Assembly (NCBI GenBank): GCA_947629875.1
Contig: CANRFK010000013.1
Location: forward strand, 1-18,812
DNA length: 18,812 nt
Direction of reading: 5' to 3'
From: an uncultured Clostridia bacterium
GTDB taxonomy: Bacteria; Bacillota; Clostridia; Christensenellales; Borkfalkiaceae
Part shown: positions 13,073 through 18,812 of the stretch, piece after piece
Numbering within the stretch: position 1 is the first letter of the stretch
Layout of the letters: the number at the start of each line of letters is the position of its first letter
Notes under the pieces: generated by a model
The model's input: the letters and a program-made list of their open reading frames with translations, nothing else
Databases searched by the model: none
Told to the model about the DNA's origin: nothing
Made by a program: the position numbers and the translations under genes

Positions 13073-13473
13073 TCGTATCCACCAAGGGGCGGTATGCCCT
13101 GCGCATTCTGACGGCGCTCGCAGGAAGAGGCGGCTGTGCGCCGCTTCGTCAGCTCGCCGATGCCGAGGACGTGCCCTTCAAATATGCCGAAGCCATTGCA
13201 AGTCTTTTGGTGAAGGCGGGGTTCGTGGAGAGCGTGCGCGGCAAAAACGGCGGTTATAAGCTGACGCGCGCGCCCGGGGAGTACACCCTCGCCGAAGTGC
13301 TGCGCGTGACGGAGACTTCGCTCTCCGCCACCGACTGCACGGGGCGCAAGGAGCAGGACTGCCCCCGCGCCGCGACCTGTCCCACCCTTCCCGTGTGGCG
13401 GGCGCTCGACAAGACGGTGTACGACTTTTTGGCGGGTTACACGCTCGTCGATCTCATGCCGAAAGAGGGATAG
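13069..13473 (+). CDS. Rrf2-family transcriptional regulator, IscR-like with [2Fe-2S] cysteines
   Basis: 134 residues. Winged-helix amino-terminal domain beginning MIVSTKGRYALRIL with the wing GKNGGYKL (58-65). C90, C98 and C104 (C-x7-C-x5-C) match the spacing class of the cluster ligands of IscR-type proteins. Such regulators sense cluster status and control iron-sulfur genes. Here the gene overlaps the iscU stop by 4 bases, and in E. coli the regulator is first in the operon, whereas here it follows iscS and iscU. Its operator would be expected near the iscS promoter at 10911-10939. CymR (cysteine regulator) is an alternative within Rrf2, but that protein lacks this cysteine set. Confidence 0.9.
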   Translation: MIVSTKGRYALRILTALAGRGGCAPLRQLADAEDVPFKYAEAIASLLVKAGFVESVRGKNGGYKLTRAPGEYTLAEVLRVTETSLSATDCTGRKEQDCPRAATCPTLPVWRALDKTVYDFLAGYTLVDLMPKEG

Positions 13474-13486
13474 ACGAGGATAGCGT

Positions 13487-14359
13487 ATGAAAGTTGGCGT
13501 CATCGATGTGGGCGGAGGATTCCGCGGAATTTATGCAACGGGCGTGCTGGACTATTGCCAGGACAACGGCATCGGGTTTGACCTTGCGCTCGGCATCTCG
13601 GCGGGAAGCGCAAATTTGGCCTCCTTCGTGGCGCGGCAACGCGGGCGGAATTACGTCTTTTACACGCAGTACGCCTTCCGCAGGCGGTATGCAAGCCTAT
13701 GGAACTTCATCCGCGGCAGAGGTTTTTTCGATGTGGATTACGTCTATGGAACGCTCTCCAACAGCGGCGGGGAGTATCCGCTCGACTACCCTGCGTTGCG
13801 GGAGAATCCCGCCGACCTCATCGTCATTGCGACCGACGCCGTGACGGGCGAAGCGGCCTATTTCGGGAAGGACGCCCTCTCGCAGGACAACTACGCGCCC
13901 TTCAAGGCGTCCTCCTCCATCCCCTTCATCAACAAGCCGTACTTCATCGGCGGGAAGCCCTATTACGACGGCGCGCTGGGAAACCCCGTGCCCGTGGAAA
14001 AGGCGTTTGCTTTGGGCTGCGACTTGGTCGTTCTCATTCTGACCAAGCCCGCGGACAAGCCGCGCGGACAGGGAAAGGATGCAAAACTTGCAAAACATAT
14101 TCAAAAAAAGTACCCCAACGCCGCCGAGCAACTGCGGCTGCGGGCACAACATTACAACGAGGGCGTTGCCCTTGCGCGGGAATATGCGGAGAAGGGAAAA
14201 CTCGTCATCATAGCGCCCGACGACACCTGCGGTGTGGATACCCTTCACAAGGACAGGGAAGCGCTGAACAGGCTGTATGAGAAGGGCTACAACGACGGAC
14301 AAAAAATCAAGGAGTTTTTACGGGAGAAGGGTCTGTACCGAGACAAAGAAAGTACATAA
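13487..14359 (+). CDS. Patatin-like phospholipase/acyl hydrolase
   Basis: 290 residues of the patatin family, serine-aspartate dyad lipid acyl hydrolases. GGGFRG (9-14) is the oxyanion hole, GISAGS (36-41) holds nucleophile S38, and YYDGAL gives the catalytic D161. No signal peptide or membrane segment is evident, so it is cytosolic or peripheral. GAGGA precedes the ATG, which is 13 bases after the Rrf2-family stop, so it is the last gene of the iscU operon. No known link to iron-sulfur assembly exists; the grouping may be incidental. A strong terminator follows 5 bases downstream. It resembles the E. coli YjjU type. Confidence 0.9.
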   Translation: MKVGVIDVGGGFRGIYATGVLDYCQDNGIGFDLALGISAGSANLASFVARQRGRNYVFYTQYAFRRRYASLWNFIRGRGFFDVDYVYGTLSNSGGEYPLDYPALRENPADLIVIATDAVTGEAAYFGKDALSQDNYAPFKASSSIPFINKPYFIGGKPYYDGALGNPVPVEKAFALGCDLVVLILTKPADKPRGQGKDAKLAKHIQKKYPNAAEQLRLRAQHYNEGVALAREYAEKGKLVIIAPDDTCGVDTLHKDREALNRLYEKGYNDGQKIKEFLREKGLYRDKEST

Positions 14360-14363
14360 AAAG

Positions 14364-14393
14364 GAAAAACCGCACAATGGGTGCGGTTTTTTG
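14364..14393 (+). terminator. Intrinsic terminator of the iscU-Rrf2-patatin operon
   Basis: AAAACCGCAC, loop AATGG, GTGCGGTTTTTT: a 7-bp GC stem extended by A/T pairs with a T6 tract. Confidence 0.92.
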
Positions 14394-14483
14394 TTTGAGA
14401 ATGTGCCCCACCCCCGCCCTATGGGCACCCCCTCCCATGGAGGGGGCAAAGCAAGAAGGGCTCCCGAGAGGGGGGGATGGGTT

Positions 14484-14537
14484 GGACTGCGTTTTTCGGG
14501 ATTCTTCACCCCCTTACGGGGGTTCAGAATGACGCGG
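14484..14537 (+). repeat. Dispersed repeat with constant ends, family E copy 2
   Basis: Same ends as 12451-12503, but the centre is ACCCCC, TTAC, GGGGGT, a perfect hairpin unrelated to the centre of the other copy. Confidence 0.8.
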
Positions 14538-14572
14538 TAATTCAAGGGGGCTGGTCGGACTGCGTTTGGGGG

Positions 14573-14632
14573 AAGATACACTCACTTTCAGCCCGCCGCG
14601 CGATGCGCGGCGGGCTGAAAGTTCGGTATGAG
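14573..14632 (+). repeat. Flanked variable palindrome, family A copy 3
   Basis: AAGATACACTC (14573-14583), 18-bp perfect stem (14584-14601, ACTTTCAGCCCGCCGCGC, with 14605-14622), loop GAT, then TCGGTATGAG (14623-14632). Confidence 0.88.
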
Positions 14633-14758
14633 GGAACGCCCCACCCCCCTACCCCCCTCCCATGGAGGGGGCAAAAGAAAAACCCCCGCGGAGGAGGGAA
14701 CGCCCCACCCCCCTACCCCCCTCCCATGGAGGGGGCAAAAGAAAAACCCCCGCGGAGG
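14631..14758. repeat. 64-bp exact tandem duplication
   Basis: Units 14631-14694 and 14695-14758 are identical. Each carries AGGGAACGCCCCACC, the CCCCCTCC/GGAGGGGG hairpin with loop CAT, and AAAAACCCCCGCGGAGG. The exact identity points to a recent event. Confidence 0.92.
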
Positions 14759-14763
14759 GGGGA
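14742..14763 (-). terminator. Intrinsic terminator of the cdaA-lysC operon
   Basis: On the minus strand CCCCC, loop TCCGC, GGGGG then T5, 17 bases past the lysC stop. Because the 64-bp unit is duplicated, a second copy lies at about 14678-14694. Confidence 0.7.
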
Positions 14764-14779
14764 TGATTCCTTGGGAAAA

Positions 14780-16096
14780 TTATTGGAAAAACTCCTCGTA
14801 GACGGCGCGAACGGTGCGCTCGTAGTTCTCGCTATCGACGCCGACGATGATGTTGAGCTCCGAGGAGCCCTGATCGATCATGCGGACGTTGACGCCCGCG
14901 CGGGCGATGGCATCGAAGAGGCGCGCCGATGTGCCGACGCTCTTGGACATGCCGTGCCCCACCACCGCGATGAGGGCGATATCGTTGAACACGCGCATGG
15001 CGTCGGGCTGTACCGCCGCGCGGATGTCCTCGCACAGCTCTTCGAGGACGCCGCCCGTGAGCAGGTCGCTATCGATGACGAGGGACATGGTGTCGATGCC
15101 CGACGGGATGTGTTCAAACGAGACGTTGTGCTTTATGAGGGCGGAGAGCACCCTGTACGTGAAGCCGATTTCGGCGTTCATCAAGGATTTCTCGATGAAG
15201 ATGACGGTGAAGTTCTTCTTGCCCGCGATGCCCGTGACCACCCTGCCGCTGTAACGGTACTTGGAGATGGGCAGAATTTCCGTGCCCTCGTCCTCGGGGC
15301 GGAAGGTGTTCTTGATGAGGATGGGAATATTCGCCTCGCGCACGGGGAAGATGGACTCGCTGTGGAGAACGTTTGCGCCCATGTAGGAGAGCTCGCGCAG
15401 TTCCTTATACGACAGGGCGCGGATGCCGACGGGCGAAGGGACGATGCGGGGGTCGCAGGCGAGAAACCCGCTGACGTCCGTCCAATTTTCGTATATTGTC
15501 GCCCCCGCGGCGCGCGCCACGATGGCGCCCGAGATATCGCTCCCGCCGCGCGAGAACGTCTTGACTTTGCCCTCGGGGGTCTCGCCGTAGAAGCCCGCCA
15601 CGACGGCGCGGCGCTTGCCCTTCAGGGCATCTTTGACGAGGGCGTAAGTTTTGGCGCTGTCCAATCTGCCGTCGGCGGTGAACTTCATGACGTCGCGCGC
15701 GTCGACAAACGGCACATTCAAATACGCCGCCATGATCTTGCCCGCGAGGTATTCGCCGCGGGAGGCGGTGAAATCGGCGGTTTTCTCCCTCTCGATCTCG
15801 CGCGCCGTCTCGCCGAGGACTTCCCCGACGGGGTAGTCGAGCCCGAGCTCGCGCACGATGCCCGAAAAGCGCGTCTGCACCTTTGCGTACGCCTCGCCGA
15901 CGGAGCCCGTCTCCTCCACCTCGTGCCAGACTTCATAGAGAAGGTCGGTGACCTTGCTGTCTCCCCCGTAACGTTTGCCCGGGGCGGACACCACGATGTA
16001 GCGGCGGGCGGGATCGGAATGGATGATGTCGGCGACGCGGCGCATGTTGATGCCGTCCGCCATGGACGTGCCGCCGAATTTGCAGACCTTAATCAT
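14780..16096 (-). CDS. lysC: Aspartate kinase
   Basis: 438 residues. Phosphorylates aspartate, the first step to lysine, threonine, methionine and diaminopimelate. KFGGTS (6-11) and the TFSRGGSDISGAIVA block form the kinase site; FTASRGEYLAGKIMA and ENWTDVSGFLACDPR are typical. The last 140 residues hold two ACT-type regulatory domains (FTVIFIEKSLMN and IALIAVVGHGMS), so feedback control by end-product amino acids is expected. The start overlaps the DUF1015 stop by 8 bases (ATGATTAA, 16096-16089), so translation is coupled. It is the last gene of a four-gene unit led by cdaA. Length and motifs are complete. Confidence 0.95.
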   Translation of the reverse strand: MIKVCKFGGTSMADGINMRRVADIIHSDPARRYIVVSAPGKRYGGDSKVTDLLYEVWHEVEETGSVGEAYAKVQTRFSGIVRELGLDYPVGEVLGETAREIEREKTADFTASRGEYLAGKIMAAYLNVPFVDARDVMKFTADGRLDSAKTYALVKDALKGKRRAVVAGFYGETPEGKVKTFSRGGSDISGAIVARAAGATIYENWTDVSGFLACDPRIVPSPVGIRALSYKELRELSYMGANVLHSESIFPVREANIPILIKNTFRPEDEGTEILPISKYRYSGRVVTGIAGKKNFTVIFIEKSLMNAEIGFTYRVLSALIKHNVSFEHIPSGIDTMSLVIDSDLLTGGVLEELCEDIRAAVQPDAMRVFNDIALIAVVGHGMSKSVGTSARLFDAIARAGVNVRMIDQGSSELNIIVGVDSENYERTVRAVYEEFFQ

Positions 16097-17255
16097 AGGA
16101 GATCTCTCTGCCCTCTAAATAGTACCGCTTTTCCACGCCTTCGCCGATGGAAAAGGTCTTTTTGGGAAAGTTGCCGCCGCCCTTCAAGCGGTCGAAAAAG
16201 TCGTCCTTATCGAGCGGCTTCAATAGAATGCCCACGCAGTCCTCGTTTGCGGCGAGGGAGCGCAGCTCCTTTTCGCCGTGGATGTAGTCGATCTTGCCCC
16301 CGTTTGCGCGGACGTACGCCTCGATGAGGGCGTCCGTCTTTTCGACGCCGACTGCGCCCGCGGGCAAATTGGGGATGAGGACGTTCCCCTCCCGCTTGCA
16401 CTTGACGTTTCTCGTGAAGTAGTCAATGAGCGCGGCGGCGTCCGTTTCCTTGACAATTCGGTGAATGGGGTGGAAAATAACGGCGGGAGAGTACAGATTG
16501 ACGAGCTCGACGAGGGTGTAGCGCGCGGGGTGGGTGCGGCGTTCCTCGGGCTGAAGGGTGGGCTTCAACTCCTCCCAATACGCCTTTGCCGCAGCCACCG
16601 AATGGTTGCCGTCGGCGACCGCAAAGCAGGGTTCCCCCTTGCCGTGCAGGTCGTAGGCGACCTCCTCGGAGATGTCCTCGGGAAGATAGTAGCCCTTGAT
16701 GTGGCCGCCGCCCTCCATGAGGTCGAAATCGTAGAGAACTTCGAGATCTCCGTGCATGAGGGCGTGCATGATTTTATCCTTCTTGTCGCGGTAGAAGAGG
16801 ATGGCGTGGGGAAATTCGAGGGGCGCGCCGCGGCGGACGGCGACGCGGGCGGGCAGGCGGGCGGCGACGACCTCCTCCGACGAGCGGATGGGAGAAACTT
16901 CCCCCTTGCCCATTGTATACTGTTCGAGGTCGATGGCGGCGATGATGCCCCTTCTTATCCCCGACTGCGTGGTGCGCTCGGTGATGACAAACCCGCGGAC
17001 GAGCTTTTCGAGGGCGCCCCCCTCGAGGGCGCGGTACATGTTCTCGTGAATGGCGGCGATGCGACCCTCATCGTCCTCGCCGAGGTAAATTTCGGGCAAA
17101 ATAAAATGCAGCGTGGAGGAAGCGGTTCCGACAAAACTTTCCACGCGCTGCCAATACGCCCTGTCCGACGTAAACTGATCGCAGGCGATGACCGCCCAGC
17201 GTTCAAATCCCTCCCGCGGAAGAAGCACCCGCGGGACTTTGAGACAACCCTTCAT
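16089..17255 (-). CDS. DUF1015 family protein
   Basis: 388 residues from the ATG at 17255. DUF1015 proteins have no established biochemical function; they often lie near serine biosynthesis genes in Clostridia (general knowledge, unchecked here). The family signature ADGNHS (214-219) is present, as is the usual start region LLPREGFERWAVIACDQ-T. An in-frame ATG at 17285 would overlap the upstream micro-gene by 26 bases; the ATG at 17255 starts 4 bases after its stop and fits family starts (MK-x-LLP), so I prefer it. There is no Shine-Dalgarno sequence, which suggests reinitiation after the micro-gene. The stop overlaps lysC. Confidence 0.87.
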   Translation of the reverse strand: MKGCLKVPRVLLPREGFERWAVIACDQFTSDRAYWQRVESFVGTASSTLHFILPEIYLGEDDEGRIAAIHENMYRALEGGALEKLVRGFVITERTTQSGIRRGIIAAIDLEQYTMGKGEVSPIRSSEEVVAARLPARVAVRRGAPLEFPHAILFYRDKKDKIMHALMHGDLEVLYDFDLMEGGGHIKGYYLPEDISEEVAYDLHGKGEPCFAVADGNHSVAAAKAYWEELKPTLQPEERRTHPARYTLVELVNLYSPAVIFHPIHRIVKETDAAALIDYFTRNVKCKREGNVLIPNLPAGAVGVEKTDALIEAYVRANGGKIDYIHGEKELRSLAANEDCVGILLKPLDKDDFFDRLKGGGNFPKKTFSIGEGVEKRYYLEGREISYD

Positions 17256-17259
17256 GTTG

Positions 17260-17367
17260 TTATGCGACGGCGCAGATGACGGCAAGCGCCACGGCGAGCA
17301 CCGCGGCGAGCAGTTTCAGCACAATGTGCTGGGTGAAAATTTTCTTCATGACTTCGCCGAATTTCAT
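17260..17367 (-). CDS. 35-residue membrane micro-protein, CdaR-like stub
   Basis: A 35-codon frame that starts at ATG 17367, overlapping the cdaA stop in ATGA, and ends with TAA at 17260. It begins MKFGEVMKKIFTQHIV and continues as one hydrophobic helix rich in Ala, Val and Leu. The position directly after cdaA, and the basic start followed by a single helix, look like the membrane anchor of CdaR (YbbR protein), the usual CdaA partner, with the whole outer domain absent. Coupling at both ends (4-base overlap upstream, 4-base gap downstream) supports translation. Whether it is a remnant or a functional regulator is unknown. Confidence 0.6.
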   Translation of the reverse strand: MKFGEVMKKIFTQHIVLKLLAAVLAVALAVICAVA

Positions 17368-18194
17368 GCCTTCTTACCCTCCGCGTTGAATTCTTTCCAG
17401 TAGTACTCTTTGAGGAAGCGCTTCAAGCCCTCCGAATCGACGTAGCGCGTGATCTCGCCCCGCTTGACGTAGGAGACGATGCCCGTCTCCTCCGAGACGA
17501 TGATGGTGGCGACGTCGGCGACCTCGGTAATTCCGATGCCCGCGCGGTGGCGGGTGCCGTAATCCTTGGGGAAATCGCGCTGGGTGAGGGGCAAAAAGCA
17601 CCCCGCCGCCTGAATTTTATCGCCGTAGATGACCATGGCGCCGTCGTGCAGGGGCGCCTTGGGAATGAAGATGCCCTCGATGAGCTGGTTGGAAATTTTT
17701 GCATTGAGGACGACGCCGCTCTCGATGATATCCTTGGGCAAATTCCCATTGGAGAGCACGATGAGCGCGCCGATGTTGTTCTTGGAGAGGGACTGCACCG
17801 CCTTGGAGATGCCCGCGATGTATTCATCGGCCTTGGCCGCCACCTGCGACGTGCGGGCGGGGGAATCGGACACCGTCTTGGCCGTGCGCTTGCCCGCATG
17901 CCAGAGGCTCCTCTTTATCTCCATTGTGAAGAGGGAGAGGAAGAACATGGAGAACAGGAGGACGAAGAGGAAGTAGGTATCCGTGCCGAACTTCTCGGAA
18001 AAGGCCGCCACCGCGCCCATTGCAAGGAGCACGAGGATATACACGGGGATGAGCTTTTTGCCGTTGTTCTCCGCGAGCGTCTTGAATACGAAATAGACGA
18101 GCAGGCAGAAGAGAAGCGCCAGCGGGATAAACGTATAGTTGAAGTCGGTAAAGACGTTTTGGATATTCGTCCAGACCGTAGCGGGATCTCTCAT
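17364..18194 (-). CDS. cdaA: Membrane diadenylate cyclase CdaA
   Basis: 276 residues. Makes the second messenger c-di-AMP from two ATP molecules. Three membrane segments (about 22-40, 48-65 and 73-92) precede a linker and the DisA_N catalytic domain, with DGA at 184-186 (PLHDGAMVI) and RHR at 215-217 (GTRHRAGIG), both needed for catalysis in the family. Length is normal. AAGGAGGG lies 4 bases before the start, behind a GC hairpin in the leader. In most Firmicutes cdaA is followed by cdaR and glmM; here it is followed by a 35-residue membrane peptide, a DUF1015 gene and lysC. Confidence 0.95.
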   Translation of the reverse strand: MRDPATVWTNIQNVFTDFNYTFIPLALLFCLLVYFVFKTLAENNGKKLIPVYILVLLAMGAVAAFSEKFGTDTYFLFVLLFSMFFLSLFTMEIKRSLWHAGKRTAKTVSDSPARTSQVAAKADEYIAGISKAVQSLSKNNIGALIVLSNGNLPKDIIESGVVLNAKISNQLIEGIFIPKAPLHDGAMVIYGDKIQAAGCFLPLTQRDFPKDYGTRHRAGIGITEVADVATIIVSEETGIVSYVKRGEITRYVDSEGLKRFLKEYYWKEFNAEGKKA

Positions 18195-18207
18195 ACGCCC
18201 TCCTTCC

Positions 18208-18227
18208 GTTCCGCCCCTTTGCGGAAC
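18208..18227 (-). promoter_or_regulatory. Leader hairpin next to the cdaA ribosome-binding site
   Basis: GTTCCGC/GCGGAAC, 7 bp perfect, with a 6-base loop, ending 3 bases before the AAGGAGGG ribosome-binding site. It could affect initiation; no match to a known riboswitch is claimed. Confidence 0.4.
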
Positions 18228-18238
18228 GCATTTTTTAC

Positions 18239-18267
18239 ATTATATCCTTTTCGGGGCAAAAAAGCAA
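18239..18267 (-). promoter_or_regulatory. Promoter of the cdaA operon
   Basis: Minus strand: TTGCTT (18267-18262), 17-bp spacer, TATAAT (18244-18239). The predicted start is near 18232. The -35 lies inside the probable holA terminator. Confidence 0.75.
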
Positions 18268-18280
18268 AGCGTTTTGCCCT
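18254..18280 (-). terminator. Weak intrinsic terminator after holA
   Basis: Minus strand GGGCAAAA, short interval, TTTTGCCC, or a smaller GCAAA/TTTGC stem followed by T6, 10 bases past the holA stop. It overlaps the cdaA -35 element. Confidence 0.45.
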
Positions 18281-18289
18281 TATTTTGCC

Positions 18290-18812
18290 TCATTCGAAAA
18301 ATATTTTCGCGATGGCGGCAAGAAGTGCGCCCGATTTGGTATAGGCGCCGCTCCGCGCACCCGCGGACAGGGCATAGAGGCGGGAATAGAGTTCCTCCAC
18401 CCGCTCCTTGCCGAGGCGCGCCGCCGCCTCCCTGTTCTTCTGCACGGCGTACGGCTTGACGCCGAGCGATTTTGCAATTTCCGCATCCGGGCCCGCCATG
18501 TTGGAGATCTCGTACAGCGTGCGGTAGTGCGAGGCGAGCGCGGAGAGCGCGGCATATTCATCGAACCCCTTTTCGGTGAGGTCGTGCAGGATCTCCATGA
18601 ACGCGGCGCCGTTTCTCCTCGACGCCGCCTGCGTGAGCTCGTAAATTTTGTACTCGGTATCCTTGGCGACCTCGCTCTCCACGACCTCGCGCGTGACGCG
18701 GCCGTTCTCCCCCAAGAGGAGGCGGAGTTTTTCCGTCTCGTTTTTCATGCGGGCGGCGTCCCTGTCGCAATAGCGCACCATGAGCATGACGGCGTCGGCA
18801 TCGGCCGCAAGA
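18290..18812 (-). CDS. holA: DNA polymerase III delta subunit, carboxy-terminal part
   Basis: About 173 residues, open at the window edge, so only the 3' half of the gene is seen. The delta subunit is part of the clamp loader that places the beta clamp on DNA. Recognised by its helical carboxy-terminal domain: RMKNETEKLRLLLG, VAKDTEYKIYELTQA, LASHYRTLYEISNM, AKSLGVKPYAVQKN and the closing SGAYTKSGALLAAI. The stop is TGA at 18292-18290. The gene precedes the cdaA promoter by about 20 bases. The ATG at 18787 is internal, not a start. Confidence 0.85.
   Translation of the reverse strand, partial: LAADADAVMLMVRYCDRDAARMKNETEKLRLLLGENGRVTREVVESEVAKDTEYKIYELTQAASRRNGAAFMEILHDLTEKGFDEYAALSALASHYRTLYEISNMAGPDAEIAKSLGVKPYAVQKNREAAARLGKERVEELYSRLYALSAGARSGAYTKSGALLAAIAKIFFE

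Larger units (their letters stand above)
14394..14741. other. Repeat-filled convergent spacer
   Basis: About 350 bases with no credible gene between two converging operons. It is almost fully accounted for by repeats: CCCCCTCC hairpin (14428-14446), family E copy (14484-14537), a truncated GGACTGCGTTT head (14556-14566) abutting family A copy 3 (14573-14632), and a 64-bp tandem duplication (14631-14758). Confidence 0.7.

Noticed and set aside
14394..14760. CRISPR array
   Set aside because: Only two exact 64-bp head-to-tail units without spacers, plus unrelated hairpins; no regular repeat-spacer pattern or cas genes.
14477..16327. 616-codon plus-strand open frame opposite lysC
   Set aside because: Begins inside repeats and is antisense to an intact aspartate kinase; no ribosome-binding site.
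16278..17279. 333-codon plus-strand open frame opposite the DUF1015 gene
   Set aside because: Shadow frame; the opposite strand carries the DUF1015 signature and coupled starts and stops.

Overview
The window looks like chromosome from a GC-rich Gram-positive bacterium, most likely a Clostridia-type Firmicute. The grounds are strong purine-rich ribosome-binding sites (AAGGAG type), many TTGACA/TATAAT promoters with 17-bp spacers, a CdaA diadenylate cyclase, an IscR-like Rrf2 protein, an rpsF-ssb-rpsR operon and a PAS-SpoIIE phosphatase. Long antisense open frames are common and are shadows produced by the GC-biased code. I see no tRNA, rRNA, phage, CRISPR or insertion-sequence gene.

Layout: a YfcE-type phosphodiesterase gene (24-557); a 630-bp repeat-rich spacer; a small two-helix membrane protein with its own promoter and terminator (1188-1418). 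On the minus strand follow a lipid kinase gene and a PAS-SpoIIE phosphatase gene (3715-1792). These are divergent from a plus-strand run of cca and rmuC (3832-6305). Next are a small cupin-like gene that may be leaderless (6365-6658) and an 891-residue membrane-anchored repeat protein of unknown function (6662-9337). The ribosomal/SSB operon rpsF-ssb-rpsR runs 9468-10571. After another hairpin-rich spacer comes an iron-sulfur cluster locus: cysteine desulfurase (11119-12306), IscU scaffold, [2Fe-2S]-type Rrf2 regulator, and a patatin-like hydrolase (to 14359). The right end is a minus-strand operon: cdaA, a 35-residue membrane micro-protein, a DUF1015 protein and aspartate kinase (18194-14780), preceded by the 3' end of holA.

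The genes are mostly housekeeping. The unusual content is between them. Four spacers (558-1187, 10572-11118, 12307-12640, 14360-14779) carry several families of short palindromic repeats. The clearest family has three copies (741-801 inverted, 10619-10677, 14573-14632). Each has nearly invariant flanks, AAGATACRCTC on one side and TCGGTATGAG on the other, around a perfect 17-18 bp stem whose sequence differs completely between copies. A second palindrome pair shares its core but has different, still complementary, outer arms, and one spacer holds a perfect 32-bp-arm palindrome with a 3-nt loop. Constant flanks around freely varying but always self-complementary arms are the observation most worth following up.

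Other points: two divergent promoters share one self-complementary TTGCAA -35 hexamer (3771-3776); a tandemly repeated leader with two tiny reading frames precedes the cysteine desulfurase gene; a CdaR-like membrane stub sits directly after cdaA; and a cysteine cluster lies in the PAS region of the SpoIIE-family phosphatase.
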